From NCBI GenBank assembly GCA_009773765.1, contig WTWZ01000018.1:1-48055 (forward strand): DNA of 48,055 nt, given 5' to 3'. The translations under genes were made by a program, and so were the position numbers. Below the pieces are notes generated by a model that made no database searches, was not told the origin of the DNA, and saw nothing but the letters and a program-made list of their open reading frames with translations. Every line of letters begins with the position of its first letter. Within the stretch, counting starts at the first letter, position 1. The DNA is from Prolixibacteraceae bacterium (GTDB lineage: Bacteria > Bacteroidota > Bacteroidia > Bacteroidales > Prolixibacteraceae). Positions 25,714 to 34,018 of this stretch are shown here, piece by piece.

Positions 25714-26826
25714 TTACTTATTTGTGAGGTTTTGATTTGTCACCAACGTATCCAACTGAACAGGCAGGCCTTGCCTGAGTTGTAAAATTGCTGTTGTCAG
25801 CAAGGTGTCCCCAAAATTAAGCCCTTCCTTTATCTGAATGTGCGATTCGGTGCGCAATCCGGTAACAACCCGCACCTGTTCCGCTTTCCCGTTTCTATAA
25901 ATAAATACTTTTTCACCTTCCATCTCTGGAATTACTGCTTCAGTAGGTATTGAAACTGCATTTTCAATTTGCGACAATAAAGTTGTAACACTTGCATAAC
26001 GGCCTGGTTTTAATTCTTCATTTTTGTTCGGATACAACGCCCGTACAACAATGGTGCGGGTGTTGATATCAATTTTTGGGTCAACAGCATAAACAACAGC
26101 ATCGAATTCTTTTGAAATGCCATCAATGGCAAACTTAATTGGGAAACCCGGTGTGACTTCACCGGCGTAACGCTCGGGAATGGAGAATTCAATTTTTAGC
26201 GGGCTGATTTTTACCAACCGTACTATTTTTGTTTGTGTTGTTGCAAACGCGCCTTCGCTTATCATCCGTAACCCAACAATCCCGTCAAAGGGAGCGCGCA
26301 TTTCTGTTTCTGAAATCCGGGCTTCAATCAGCATAATATCAGCTTGCAGCGACTGAAGTTCTGTGGCAACCTGGTCGTAACTTTCGCGGCTGATGGCATC
26401 ACTTTCGAGCAACTGCCGCTGCCTGAATTCTTTTTCTTCCGAAAGTTTTATTTGGGCTTTCAGCTTTAACAGTTGTGCCTGCAAGGGCCTGTCGTTAATT
26501 TTTGCCAGAAGGTCGCCCTTTTTCACGCGGGTTCCTTCCTCAAAATAAATTCCCACAACTTTTCCCGACGTCTCAAATGACATTTCAACCTCTTCATCGG
26601 GCAGCAATGAACTGGTACTTTTTCTGACCTCGAACATTTTTGTGGGAACAAGAACGTAACCACTGGCAAATAATCTTTGGGGGCCACCTCCTCCGGCAGA
26701 CACGGTTTGATTTGCTTTATCGCCATGAAATAAAACGGGTTTTAACTTTGGGAAAAATATGATTCCAGCCATTACCAAAATGGCTAATGCAGTAACAGAT
26801 AGTCTGAATTTTTTATTTATAGACAC
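25714..26826 (-). CDS. RND efflux system periplasmic adaptor (membrane fusion protein)
   Basis: This 370-residue adaptor links the RND pump to its TolC-like channel. It has an N-terminal membrane anchor (about residues 8-25). A lipoyl/barrel-sandwich half-motif follows (GKVVGIYFEEGTRVKKGDLL, about 88-107), then an alpha-hairpin of two helices (about 115-165) and the matching half-motif MRAPFDGIVGLRMISEGAFA. Beta-barrel and membrane-proximal domains complete it. It is the first gene of the adaptor-pump-channel operon, with a 2-base gap to the pump gene. No regulator such as TetR or MarR lies beside it. The start at 26826 precedes the anchor directly. The 245-base gap upstream (26827-27071) holds the frr terminator and otherwise only AT-rich DNA. 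Confidence 0.93.
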   Translation of the reverse strand: MSINKKFRLSVTALAILVMAGIIFFPKLKPVLFHGDKANQTVSAGGGGPQRLFASGYVLVPTKMFEVRKSTSSLLPDEEVEMSFETSGKVVGIYFEEGTRVKKGDLLAKINDRPLQAQLLKLKAQIKLSEEKEFRQRQLLESDAISRESYDQVATELQSLQADIMLIEARISETEMRAPFDGIVGLRMISEGAFATTQTKIVRLVKISPLKIEFSIPERYAGEVTPGFPIKFAIDGISKEFDAVVYAVDPKIDINTRTIVVRALYPNKNEELKPGRYASVTTLLSQIENAVSIPTEAVIPEMEGEKVFIYRNGKAEQVRVVTGLRTESHIQIKEGLNFGDTLLTTAILQLRQGLPVQLDTLVTNQNLTNK

Positions 26827-26989
26827 AGTTGATGGTTTTAGTAATATACTTTTGTTAACAAATTTAACTGGCTAATTTGACTTTAATAATATAAAAAGGT
26901 TAAAGCTGTAAGTGAAAAAAAAATTAATGCCGATTAGTTTCCTTAATGATGTTTGTTTTGCATCCTGCCAGCTTAATTCCATTCAGGGC

Positions 26990-27017
26990 AAAAAAAAGGC
27001 AGCTTCTACAAGCTGCC
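26990..27017 (-). terminator. Intrinsic terminator of the frr transcript
   Basis: GGCAGCTT (26998-27005) pairs with AAGCTGCC (27010-27017) around a 4-base loop. On the minus strand the stem is followed by eight T. It lies about 55 bases after the frr stop. Confidence 0.85.
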
Positions 27018-27071
27018 TCAAAGCCATGAAAACAATTAAACAATGTTCAGAAAACAGAAAACTAGAAACAA

Positions 27072-27635
27072 TTAAATCGTCATTATATCTTTTTCCTTAG
27101 TTTTCACTAAGTTATCAATTTTCATACTAAAATTATTCGTCATCTTTTGAACTTCCTCTTCCGCGCCTTTAACAACGTCTTCGGCCACTCCGTCTTTTTG
27201 TAGTTTTTTCAGGCTTTCGTTTGCCTCTTTTCGGGCAGACCTGATACTAACTTTGGCTATTTCACCTTCCTGGCCTGCTTGTTTTACAAGCAATTTTCTT
27301 CTTTCTTCAGTAAGTACCGGAACATTCAACCTTATTATTTCTCCGTTGTTGCCCGGATTAAACCCCAAATTGGAATTTAAAATTGCCTTTTCAATTGCCG
27401 GTATAATTGCCTTTTCCCACGGTTGTACTGCAATTGTCCTTGCATCGGGCGTACTTACATTAGCGATTTTATTTAACGGGGTCAAACTCCCGTAATAATC
27501 CACCATCACCCCATCCAGCATTGCCGGCGACGCTTTGCCTGCCCTAATGTGTATCAATTCTTTCTCGAGGTGCGCAATTGCAGCTTTCATTTTTTCCCCG
27601 GTATGCTCTAAAACAAAGTCAACTTCTTCTTGCAT
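27072..27635 (-). CDS. frr: Ribosome recycling factor
   Basis: RRF splits post-termination ribosomes together with EF-G in the cytoplasm. The 187-residue protein shows the family's three-helix bundle and small beta domain. LIHIRAGKASPAMLDGVMVD covers the conserved first helix and turn, and YGSLTPLNKIANVSTPDART the hinge. AIEKAILNSNLGFNPGNNGE and the RLNVPVLTEERRK-LVKQA segment follow. The C-terminal helix ends in DNLVKTKEKDIMTI as usual. It follows pyrH on the same strand, the order seen widely in bacteria. A 97-base gap with its own exact TATATTTG box suggests an additional promoter. A strong terminator follows the gene. Confidence 0.97.
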   Translation of the reverse strand: MQEEVDFVLEHTGEKMKAAIAHLEKELIHIRAGKASPAMLDGVMVDYYGSLTPLNKIANVSTPDARTIAVQPWEKAIIPAIEKAILNSNLGFNPGNNGEIIRLNVPVLTEERRKLLVKQAGQEGEIAKVSIRSARKEANESLKKLQKDGVAEDVVKGAEEEVQKMTNNFSMKIDNLVKTKEKDIMTI

Positions 27636-27665
27636 CAGGATAAGCCTGTTTCAATTAACTGATAG

Positions 27666-27673
27666 CAAATATA
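27666..27673 (-). promoter_or_regulatory. Candidate -7 promoter box for frr
   Basis: On the minus strand this reads TATATTTG, an exact TAnnTTTG match, about 31 bases before the frr ATG. A TTTC (3 of 4 to TTTG) lies 18 bases further upstream. Confidence 0.5.
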
Positions 27674-27732
27674 GAAAAAAAATATACAGATGAAATTTAA
27701 TCTGTAAAATATTAAAAATTGGTTAAAAAAAA

Positions 27733-28443
27733 TCAACGATTAACCAGGGTACCAAGGCTTTCACCAGCCAATATTTTTTTCAAATTTCCTTTTTTGTCCA
27801 TGTTAAACACCAAAACCGGCAAATTATTATCGTTGCACATGGTTGTTGCAGTTAAGTCCATGATGCGCAGATTGCGATTATAGATTTCCTCAAAACTGAT
27901 AGTGTCGAATTTTACGGCATCCGGATTTTTTTCAGGATCGGCAGTATAAATACCATCAACACGAGTCCCTTTAAGCATAATATCAGCCTCAATTTCAATT
28001 CCACGAAGAGCGCTTGCCGTATCGGTTGTAAAATATGGGTTGCCTGTTCCGCCCGAAATAATAACAACTTCTCCCTTTTCAAGATATTCCACTGCTTTTT
28101 CTTTGGAATAATATTCGCCGATTGGCTCCATTCGGATAGCGGTTAAAACCCTTGACTTTACATTATGAATTTTCAGGGCTGAATTCAAAGCTAAACTATT
28201 TATAGCTGTAGCCAGCATTCCCATCTGGTCGCCCTTAACCCTGTCAAAACCTTTTGCAGCGCCGCTTAAACCCCGAAAAATGTTGCCGCCCCCAATTACA
28301 ATCCCAATCTGGACCCCAGACTGGACCAATGATGCAATTTCTTCAGCGTAATCGTTTAACCGGTTTTGATCGATTCCGTACTGTTGTTTGCCCATTAATG
28401 ACTCTCCACTCAATTTTAACAGGATTCGTTTGTATTTTACCAT
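27733..28443 (-). CDS. pyrH: UMP kinase
   Basis: PyrH converts UMP to UDP with ATP, and is a hexamer of the amino-acid-kinase fold. I start at the ATG at 28443 (236 residues, MVKYKRILLKLSGESLMGKQ). The longer frame to 28473 begins with TTG, lies on the probable -7 box and adds residues not typical of the family. Conserved pieces are KLSGESLMG (phosphate loop), IGIVIGGGNIFRG, GDQMGMLATAINSLAL, ISGGTGNPYFTTDTASALRG and GTRVDGIYTADPEKNPDA. Frr follows, the common UMP kinase-ribosome recycling factor pairing. Length and motifs are intact. Confidence 0.96.
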   Translation of the reverse strand: MVKYKRILLKLSGESLMGKQQYGIDQNRLNDYAEEIASLVQSGVQIGIVIGGGNIFRGLSGAAKGFDRVKGDQMGMLATAINSLALNSALKIHNVKSRVLTAIRMEPIGEYYSKEKAVEYLEKGEVVIISGGTGNPYFTTDTASALRGIEIEADIMLKGTRVDGIYTADPEKNPDAVKFDTISFEEIYNRNLRIMDLTATTMCNDNNLPVLVFNMDKKGNLKKILAGESLGTLVNR

Positions 28444-28470
28444 TTTTAAAATTGTTTGATTTAACTGGCT

Positions 28471-28478
28471 CAAAGATA
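28471..28478 (-). promoter_or_regulatory. Candidate promoter of pyrH-frr
   Basis: On the minus strand this reads TATCTTTG, an exact TAnnTTTG match. TTTA (3 of 4 to TTTG) lies 19 bases upstream. Its position 28 bases before 28443 supports that ATG as the pyrH start. Confidence 0.5.
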
Positions 28479-28496
28479 AAATAGTTTTCCGGTTAA

Positions 28497-28530
28497 ATAA
28501 AAGCCATCCGCCGACTGACAGATGGCTTAA
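28497..28530 (-). terminator. Probable terminator of the Gfo/Idh/MocA gene
   Basis: AAGCCATC (28501-28508) pairs with GATGGCTT (28521-28528) around a 12-base loop. Read on the minus strand it is followed by TTTTATTT. It lies about 150 bases after the oxidoreductase stop and just upstream of the pyrH promoter. The tail is weaker than in the other terminators here. Confidence 0.5.
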
Positions 28531-28679
28531 CCATTGCTGGTTTTATCACACTCCCTTAACAAAGTATATTAACAAAAATGATTCAATCAGATGGCTGCAA
28601 AAATGTTGAATTTAAAATCTCAAAAATGCCCATTATCTAAAGCAGGCTAACCTGCATCAAATGGCAATTCTTCACAATA

Positions 28680-30149
28680 TTACCATTTCCAGCCATCGCG
28701 GTATTTATGCTTTATCATTTCGTTTGCAAATTCCGTTGCATTCACTTCCAAGAAATTGGTTTTAAAACTGGGCTGCATATTTTCTTTTTTGTAAATGTGA
28801 GAAGTAATCAGCTTCAGTTTTTCGTTTGCATCGATATTTTTAAATGTCATATTTACGCCGTCCCATTCCAGTTCGCGGTTTAATCCCTGCAAACGAATTG
28901 CAAGATTTCCCATAAGTACCATTTCGGTTAGCGGACCAGCAAAATCGAAACTGGAACAGGCTTCCTTTCTGGAACCCGGCCTCTCTTTGCAGGCGCGGAC
29001 CCAATCCATTTCGTGGCGGCCACCGCCCAATTCGTGATCTTTTACCCTTTCTAGTGTTTTTGGCGGAGTTTTGTAATCATCAATAATTACTTTGTAATCC
29101 GAACCATAATTACCGGTGATTATTTTCCCCTTTGTCCCGATGTACAAATTAATTTGTTCAAGGTTTATTCCTTTTGGCAAATCGGCAGTTCTTTCCGGGG
29201 CCATTCCACCATCCTGCCAAACCAGTTTCAGTTCGGGCATGGCACAGTCTGGCAGGTTTTTTCGTGCCGGGAAAACATATCCAACCCGCGATGCCTGCGG
29301 GGCGCTTTCGGTATTTACCAATGTTGAGCACGATTGTACTTTTGTTGGGTATTTCAGGTTCAAAGCGTAAAACGGCACATCCAAAACGTGACATCCCATA
29401 TCTCCCAAAGCGCCTGTACCGTAGTCCCACCATGCACGCCAGCTCCACGGATGGTAAGCTTCGTTAAACGGGCGATATGGCGCTGTTCCAAGAAACAGGT
29501 CCCAGTCGAGGTTTTTCGGAATTTTATGTTCTTCGGCGGGCCGGTGCAACCCTTGAGGCCAGATTGGACGGTTGGTGGTAACCTGCACTTCATAAACATT
29601 GCCTATAATTCCGGCGTGTATAATTTCGGTTACTTCCCTGACCTCATCGTTCGAATGCCCTTCGTTTCCCATTTGTGTGGCAACTTTATACTTTTTTGCC
29701 GCTTCGGTAAGTTGCCGGGCTTCCCAAACGGTATGTGTCAATGGTTTCTGGCAATAAACGTGTTTCCCCAACTGCATGGCAATCATCGCCTGTATAGCGT
29801 GCGTGTGATCGGGCGTGGCAATAACCACTGCATCAATATCTTTCTGCTTTTCGAGCATTTCCCTGAAATCCTTGTATTTTTTTGCTTTCGGATATGTTTT
29901 AAAAACAGGTTCGGCATAATCCCAGTCAACGTCGCACAGGGCAACCATGTTTTGTCCTGGCATATTTCTGAGATTGACCACACCCTTCCCGCCTATACCT
30001 ATTCCGGCAATATTAAGTTTATCACTCGGGGCAACGTGCCCAAGCCCGGAAACTGCGTAACTCGGTATTACGGTAAACCCTGCCAACGCAGTAGTTGTGG
30101 CGCCGATAAATTTACGGCGCGATAGATTTAAAGCTGATTTATTATTCAT
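28680..30149 (-). CDS. Tat-exported Gfo/Idh/MocA family oxidoreductase
   Basis: This 489-residue NAD(P)-dependent oxidoreductase-like protein has a twin-arginine signal (NLSRRKFIGATTTALAGF, RR at 11-12), so it is folded with cofactor in the cytoplasm and exported. The Rossmann part begins KLNIAGIGIGGKG (about 44-56). VVIATPDHTHAIQAMIAMQL is followed by GKHVYCQKPLTHTVWEARQL, the family's cofactor and catalytic-Lys (EKP-like, here QKP) segment. The C-terminal part has WDLFLGTAPYRPFNEAYHPW and WWDYGTGALGDMGCHVLDVP, typical of the secreted subgroup common in Bacteroidota and Planctomycetota. These act on sugars or glycosidic substrates in the periplasm, but the substrate is unknown. It stands alone, with no SusC/D or glycosidase genes beside it. 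Confidence 0.9.
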   Translation of the reverse strand: MNNKSALNLSRRKFIGATTTALAGFTVIPSYAVSGLGHVAPSDKLNIAGIGIGGKGVVNLRNMPGQNMVALCDVDWDYAEPVFKTYPKAKKYKDFREMLEKQKDIDAVVIATPDHTHAIQAMIAMQLGKHVYCQKPLTHTVWEARQLTEAAKKYKVATQMGNEGHSNDEVREVTEIIHAGIIGNVYEVQVTTNRPIWPQGLHRPAEEHKIPKNLDWDLFLGTAPYRPFNEAYHPWSWRAWWDYGTGALGDMGCHVLDVPFYALNLKYPTKVQSCSTLVNTESAPQASRVGYVFPARKNLPDCAMPELKLVWQDGGMAPERTADLPKGINLEQINLYIGTKGKIITGNYGSDYKVIIDDYKTPPKTLERVKDHELGGGRHEMDWVRACKERPGSRKEACSSFDFAGPLTEMVLMGNLAIRLQGLNRELEWDGVNMTFKNIDANEKLKLITSHIYKKENMQPSFKTNFLEVNATEFANEMIKHKYRDGWKW

Positions 30150-30309
30150 TTTTTATAATATTTTGATGATTTACAGAAAGCTAAATTTATTGAATTCTTC
30201 CGGTTTTGAAAAAGTTATTCATGTTTTATTTCCAGAGGAAATGTGATAAGTGAAATTTACAGTTTATATCTATCTTCGCTTTACTTTTTATGGTTGAAAA
30301 ACATCACAA

Positions 30310-30936
30310 ATGAACATCGATAAATATCCATCAAAATTGCTTGAAAACGCGGTGAACGAATTTTCGAAACTGCCTGGAATAGGCCGGAAAAGCGCGCTGC
30401 GGCTGGTGCTTCATTTGTTAAGGCAGGATGTTGGGCCGGTAACTTACTTTGGCAACAGCATTATTCAGTTGCGTAACAACATAAAACATTGCAAAATCTG
30501 CCACAACATTTCTGATACCGAAATTTGCCGGATTTGCAACAATGCTTCCCGAAACCGCAGTGTGATTTGTGTTGTTGAAAATATCCGCGATGTGATGTCG
30601 GTAGAAAACACACAGCAATTCAACGGTTTATACCATGTTTTAGGTGGGATAATATCACCGATGGACGGTATCGGCCCGTCTGAACTCGAAATTGAATCGC
30701 TGGTAAACCGCGTTGAAAAAGAGGATATTACTGAAGTTATTCTGGCGCTTTCAACAACTATGGAAGGCGACACGACCAATTTTTACATTTACCGGAAACT
30801 GAAAGACAAGGAAGTGAAAATTTCAACACTGGCACGCGGAGTTTCGGTTGGCGATGAACTGGAATACACAGATGAAATTACGTTAGGCCGGTCGCTTGCC
30901 AACCGGATACCTTACGAAAGTTCAATGGGAAAATAA
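30310..30936 (+). CDS. recR: Recombination mediator protein RecR
   Basis: RecR works with RecO (and RecF) to load RecA on gapped DNA. The 208-residue protein has the N-terminal helix-hairpin-helix ([20 protein letters not shown]). A C4 zinc finger follows (Cys61, Cys64, Cys73, Cys76 in [18 protein letters not shown]), then the Toprim domain from about residue 84 ([20 protein letters not shown]), with [12 protein letters not shown] and [20 protein letters not shown]. The ending [12 protein letters not shown] is typical. It is 8 bases upstream of a large glycosyltransferase gene and probably co-transcribed with it. Length and metal ligands are complete. Confidence 0.97.
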   Translation: MNIDKYPSKLLENAVNEFSKLPGIGRKSALRLVLHLLRQDVGPVTYFGNSIIQLRNNIKHCKICHNISDTEICRICNNASRNRSVICVVENIRDVMSVENTQQFNGLYHVLGGIISPMDGIGPSELEIESLVNRVEKEDITEVILALSTTMEGDTTNFYIYRKLKDKEVKISTLARGVSVGDELEYTDEITLGRSLANRIPYESSMGK

Positions 30937-30944
30937 ATTACAAT

Positions 30945-32897
30945 ATGAAACTATCCGTAATCATAGTCAACTATAACGTAAAACATTTCCTTGAACAGTG
31001 CCTGCATTCGGTTTACAGGGCTGCAGAAGGAATTGAAACCGAAATTTTTGTGGTTGACAATAATTCGGTTGATGGTTCGGCCCAGTTGATACGCGAAAAA
31101 TTCCCCGGCCTGCATTTCATTGAAAACAAGGAAAATATTGGTTTCTCCCGCGCCAACAACCAGGCAGTCAGAAAAGCTAAGGGAGAATACATTTTACTGC
31201 TCAATCCTGATACGGTAGTTGAAGAAAATACTTTCGCAAAAGTGACTGTTTTTATGGATCAACATCCCGAAGCCGGCGGGCTTGGGGTAAAAATGATTGA
31301 CGGAAAAGGCAATTTTTTGCCCGAATCAAAACGCGGACTACCAACTCCGTGGGTGGCTTTTTACAAAATGTTTGGCCTCGCTAAACTTTTTCCAAAATCA
31401 CGTAAATTTGGCAAATACCACCTCTCCTATTTAAACCCAAACGAAATTCACGAGATTGAAATACTCGCGGGCGCTTTCATGTTACTGCGCAAAAAAGCGC
31501 TCGATAAAGTGGGTTTGCTTGATGAAGCTTTTTTCATGTACGGCGAGGATATCGACCTTTCATACCGAATCATTCAAGGTGGTTACAAAAACTACTATTT
31601 CCCTGAAACAACCATCATTCATTATAAAGGAGAAAGCACTAAAAAAGGGTCGCTTAATTATGTGAAAGTATTTTACAATGCCATGATTATTTTTGCCCGC
31701 AAACATTTTTCGGGTGGAAAGGCGGGAATTTTTGCTTTTATCATTCATCTGGCAATTTATTTCAGGGCGTTAATTTCAGTTTTTAAAAGGATATTCGAAA
31801 AAATTTACTTGCCGGTTTTTGATGCTATTCTGATTTTTACGGGCTTTCTTTTTATCACACCGGTTTGGGAAAAAACCATGTTCGTCCCCGGACATTATCC
31901 CGCCGGATTTTTACACATAGTGGTCCCGGTTTATATCGCAATCTGGCTGGGAGGAATCCTCTTTTCAGGAGGCTACAAAAAACCTGTGGGTTTATACAAA
32001 ATTTTACGCGGTTTACTTTGGGGAACTATAACTATATTATTGATTTATTCCTTGGTTGATGAAGATTTAAGGTTTTCGCGGGTACTAATTTTGCTTGGGG
32101 CTTTTTGGTCGGTTTTTTCAATCCTTTTTTCAAGGTTGCTCTTTCACTGGCTGAAAATTACGGAATTCAGGCTCGATGTAAAAAAAGCAAAACGGATTGC
32201 AATTGTTGGCCATTCAACCGGGGCGGCGCGTGTTAAAAATCTGCTCGAAGATTCGCAAATACAATCTGAAATGGTTGGTTTTATTGCCATCGACAGCACC
32301 GACAGGGGACAAAATTATATTGGCCAAATCGAACAACTTTCCGAAATTATCAGGATCAACCGCATCAACGAAATTATTTTCTGCGCCGAAAACATCAGTT
32401 CAGCTCAAATTATCAGGGCTATGCTCGATTTAACCCAACTGGATGTGGAATACAAAATCGCCCCGCCCGAAAGTATCAGCATCATTGGCAGCAATTCAAT
32501 ACACACCGCCGGCGATTTGTATGTTGTTAATATCAACGCCATTTCGAAAACAGTAAACCAACGAAAAAAACGGGTTTTTGATGTCGGAGTTGCGGCAGCC
32601 TGCTTGTTTTTAAGCCCGGTTTTGATTTGGTTTTACAACCGGAAATCAAAGTTCATAAACAACATTTTCAGTGTTTTATCGGGCAAAAAGTCGTGGATTG
32701 GGTATATTCCCAACCTGAAAACAACAAATAATTTACCTGTTTTAAAACCAGGTATTTTGCATCCGGGCGATTTGTTTTCCGAACTTTCACTCGATGAAGA
32801 AAAAATGATACGGCTGAATATGTTGTATGCCAAAGATTACAGCATTTCTACCGACACTGAAATACTTTTAAAAGGATGGCGCAACCTGGACAGGTAA
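30945..32897 (+). CDS. Large fused glycosyltransferase: GT2 domain plus membrane and Rossmann-like sugar-transferase region
   Basis: This is a 650-residue multi-domain protein. Residues 1 to about 235 form a GT2 (GT-A) glycosyltransferase: IIVNYNVKHFLEQCLHSVYR, VVDNNSVDGSAQLIREKFPG, LLNPDTVVEENTF as the acidic motif and MYGEDIDLSYRIIQGGYKNY near the end. About 245-400 contains several hydrophobic helices. About 415-520 is a nucleotide-binding-like Rossmann segment (KRIAIVGHSTGAARVKNLLE). The tail (about 540-650) resembles the end of undecaprenyl-phosphate sugar transferases (KRVFDVGVAAACLFLSP) but lacks most of their catalytic part. A role in surface polysaccharide or lipid glycan synthesis is likely. 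It follows recR by 8 bases, a neighbourhood I associate with Bacteroidota. The C-terminal function is uncertain. Confidence 0.82.
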   Translation: MKLSVIIVNYNVKHFLEQCLHSVYRAAEGIETEIFVVDNNSVDGSAQLIREKFPGLHFIENKENIGFSRANNQAVRKAKGEYILLLNPDTVVEENTFAKVTVFMDQHPEAGGLGVKMIDGKGNFLPESKRGLPTPWVAFYKMFGLAKLFPKSRKFGKYHLSYLNPNEIHEIEILAGAFMLLRKKALDKVGLLDEAFFMYGEDIDLSYRIIQGGYKNYYFPETTIIHYKGESTKKGSLNYVKVFYNAMIIFARKHFSGGKAGIFAFIIHLAIYFRALISVFKRIFEKIYLPVFDAILIFTGFLFITPVWEKTMFVPGHYPAGFLHIVVPVYIAIWLGGILFSGGYKKPVGLYKILRGLLWGTITILLIYSLVDEDLRFSRVLILLGAFWSVFSILFSRLLFHWLKITEFRLDVKKAKRIAIVGHSTGAARVKNLLEDSQIQSEMVGFIAIDSTDRGQNYIGQIEQLSEIIRINRINEIIFCAENISSAQIIRAMLDLTQLDVEYKIAPPESISIIGSNSIHTAGDLYVVNINAISKTVNQRKKRVFDVGVAAACLFLSPVLIWFYNRKSKFINNIFSVLSGKKSWIGYIPNLKTTNNLPVLKPGILHPGDLFSELSLDEEKMIRLNMLYAKDYSISTDTEILLKGWRNLDR

Positions 32898-32936
32898 TTT
32901 GATTTTTTTCATGAAAAAGTACGTATATTTGTACTT
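32898..32936 (+). promoter_or_regulatory. yefM-yoeB promoter with overlapping palindromic operator
   Basis: TTTG (32898-32901) and TATATTTG (32924-32931) form a -33/-7 pair with a 22-base spacer, just past the usual 19-21. A perfect inverted repeat AAGTAC (32917-32922) ... GTACTT (32931-32936) brackets the -7 box. The GTAC core resembles the TGTACA core known for YefM operators, which suggests autorepression. Confidence 0.6.
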
Positions 32937-32954
32937 AATTGAAAATTTGAGATT

Positions 32955-33224
32955 ATGAAGACAGTAAATTATACAGAATTAAGGGACAAACTAAAATCGA
33001 ACCTTGATATGGTTTGCGAAAATCACGAAACATTAATTATTCACCGGCCCGGCGGTAAAAGTGTTGTTATGATGTCGCTTGATGAATACAATTCGCAAAA
33101 GGAAACAGAATATTTGCTGAGTTCTCCAAAAAACGCAGAACACCTTTTTGAAAGTTTAAGACAGATTGAAAACGGTGAAATGATAACAGTTACCCTGGAA
33201 GAACTCAAAAGTTTTGAAAAGTGA
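32955..33224 (+). CDS. yefM: Type II antitoxin, Phd/YefM family
   Basis: This 89-residue antitoxin is expected to bind and neutralise the YoeB toxin and to repress its own operon. The N-terminal Phd/YefM fold shows the hallmark MKTVNYTELRDKLKSNLDMV and LIIHRPGGKSVVMMSLDEYN, ending in the LxSPKNAEHL helix. The C-terminal half is the acidic, probably disordered toxin-binding tail (ENGEMITVTLEELKSFEK). The toxin start overlaps its stop by 4 bases (GTGA), which couples their translation. A perfect AAGTAC/GTACTT palindrome over the promoter is a likely operator. Family and partner are both clear. Confidence 0.94.
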   Translation: MKTVNYTELRDKLKSNLDMVCENHETLIIHRPGGKSVVMMSLDEYNSQKETEYLLSSPKNAEHLFESLRQIENGEMITVTLEELKSFEK

Positions 33225-33478
33225 AATCCATTTCTTTCACCAAAGCAGCGTGGGCTGATTACATTTATTGGGTAAATTCCGATCAGAAAAAACTAAAAAA
33301 AATAAATTCACTGATTGAAGAAATAACCAGAACTCCTTTTGAAGGCACAGGTCAGCCGGAACCTTTAAAACATCGGTTATCCGGATTTTGGTCGAGAAGA
33401 ATTGATAAAGAGAACAGGCTGGTTTACAAAGTTGAAACCGATAAAATTGAAATTATATCCTGCAAAGGCCATTATTAA
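33221..33478 (+). CDS. yoeB: Type II toxin YoeB (Txe/YoeB mRNA interferase)
   Basis: YoeB cuts mRNA in the ribosomal A site. The 85-residue protein closely follows Escherichia coli YoeB with one extra residue. WADYIYWVNSDQKKLKKIN is followed by RTPFEGTGQPEPLKHRLSGF, WSRRIDKENRLVYKV and the C-terminal GHY. The residues aligned with the known catalytic E46, R65, H83 and Y84 are present as E47, R66, H84 and Y85, so the toxin looks active. It starts with GTG overlapping the antitoxin stop by 4 bases. An acetyltransferase gene begins at the next base after its stop. Confidence 0.95.
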   Translation: MKSISFTKAAWADYIYWVNSDQKKLKKINSLIEEITRTPFEGTGQPEPLKHRLSGFWSRRIDKENRLVYKVETDKIEIISCKGHY

Positions 33479-34006
33479 ATGAAAAACCTGCTTACATACG
33501 GAAAAATCATACTCAGGCCAATAGAGCCCGAGGATATTGAATTGCTTTACCAGTGGGAAAACAATATGGAAATCTGGAATGTCAGCAATACCCGCACACC
33601 ATTTTCAAAATATATTCTTGCTGAATATTTAAAGGAATCGGCCAAAGACATTTACGAAACAAAACAATTGAGGCTGATTATTCAGAACGAAAATCTGGAG
33701 CCGGTTGGCACTGTCGATTTATTCGAATTTGACCCATACCACATGCGCGCCGGAATCGGGATTCTGATTCACGATGCCAAAAATCGCAACCACGGTTATG
33801 CAACCGATGCGCTGAATGCCATTTTTAATTATGCTCTCGAAGCACTGGGATTGAAACAAATTTATGCCAACATCTCTGCAAAAAACGAGGTTAGTATTCA
33901 TTTGTTTGAAAAAGCCGGATTTAAAAAAACAGGCACGAAAAAAAACTGGCTGAAAACTATCAAAGGCTGGGAAGATGAAGTTTTTCTTCAAAAAATGTTA
34001 ACCTGA
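33479..34006 (+). CDS. GNAT family N-acetyltransferase (RimJ/RimL-like)
   Basis: This 175-residue acetyl-CoA-dependent transferase has the GNAT fold. IILRPIEPEDIELLYQWENN is the N-terminal strand-helix. RAGIGILIHDAKNRNHGYAT is motif A with the acetyl-CoA pyrophosphate loop (here NRNHGYAT in place of Q/RxxGxG/A). LGLKQIYANISAKNEVSIHL and FEKAGFKKTG form motif B. It most resembles RimJ/RimL- or SpeG-type enzymes that acetylate protein N termini or small amines; the substrate is unknown. Its ATG abuts the yoeB stop with no gap, so it is probably transcribed with the toxin-antitoxin pair. It converges on the HsdR_N-like gene. Confidence 0.85.
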   Translation: MKNLLTYGKIILRPIEPEDIELLYQWENNMEIWNVSNTRTPFSKYILAEYLKESAKDIYETKQLRLIIQNENLEPVGTVDLFEFDPYHMRAGIGILIHDAKNRNHGYATDALNAIFNYALEALGLKQIYANISAKNEVSIHLFEKAGFKKTGTKKNWLKTIKGWEDEVFLQKMLT

Positions 34007-34018
34007 ATATATTGTCAA

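Noticed and set aside
29334-30125. Long plus-strand open frame (263 codons) opposite the Gfo/Idh/MocA gene
   Set aside because: It is the mirror of a well-supported gene; composition is Cys/Phe/His rich as expected of an antisense shadow.
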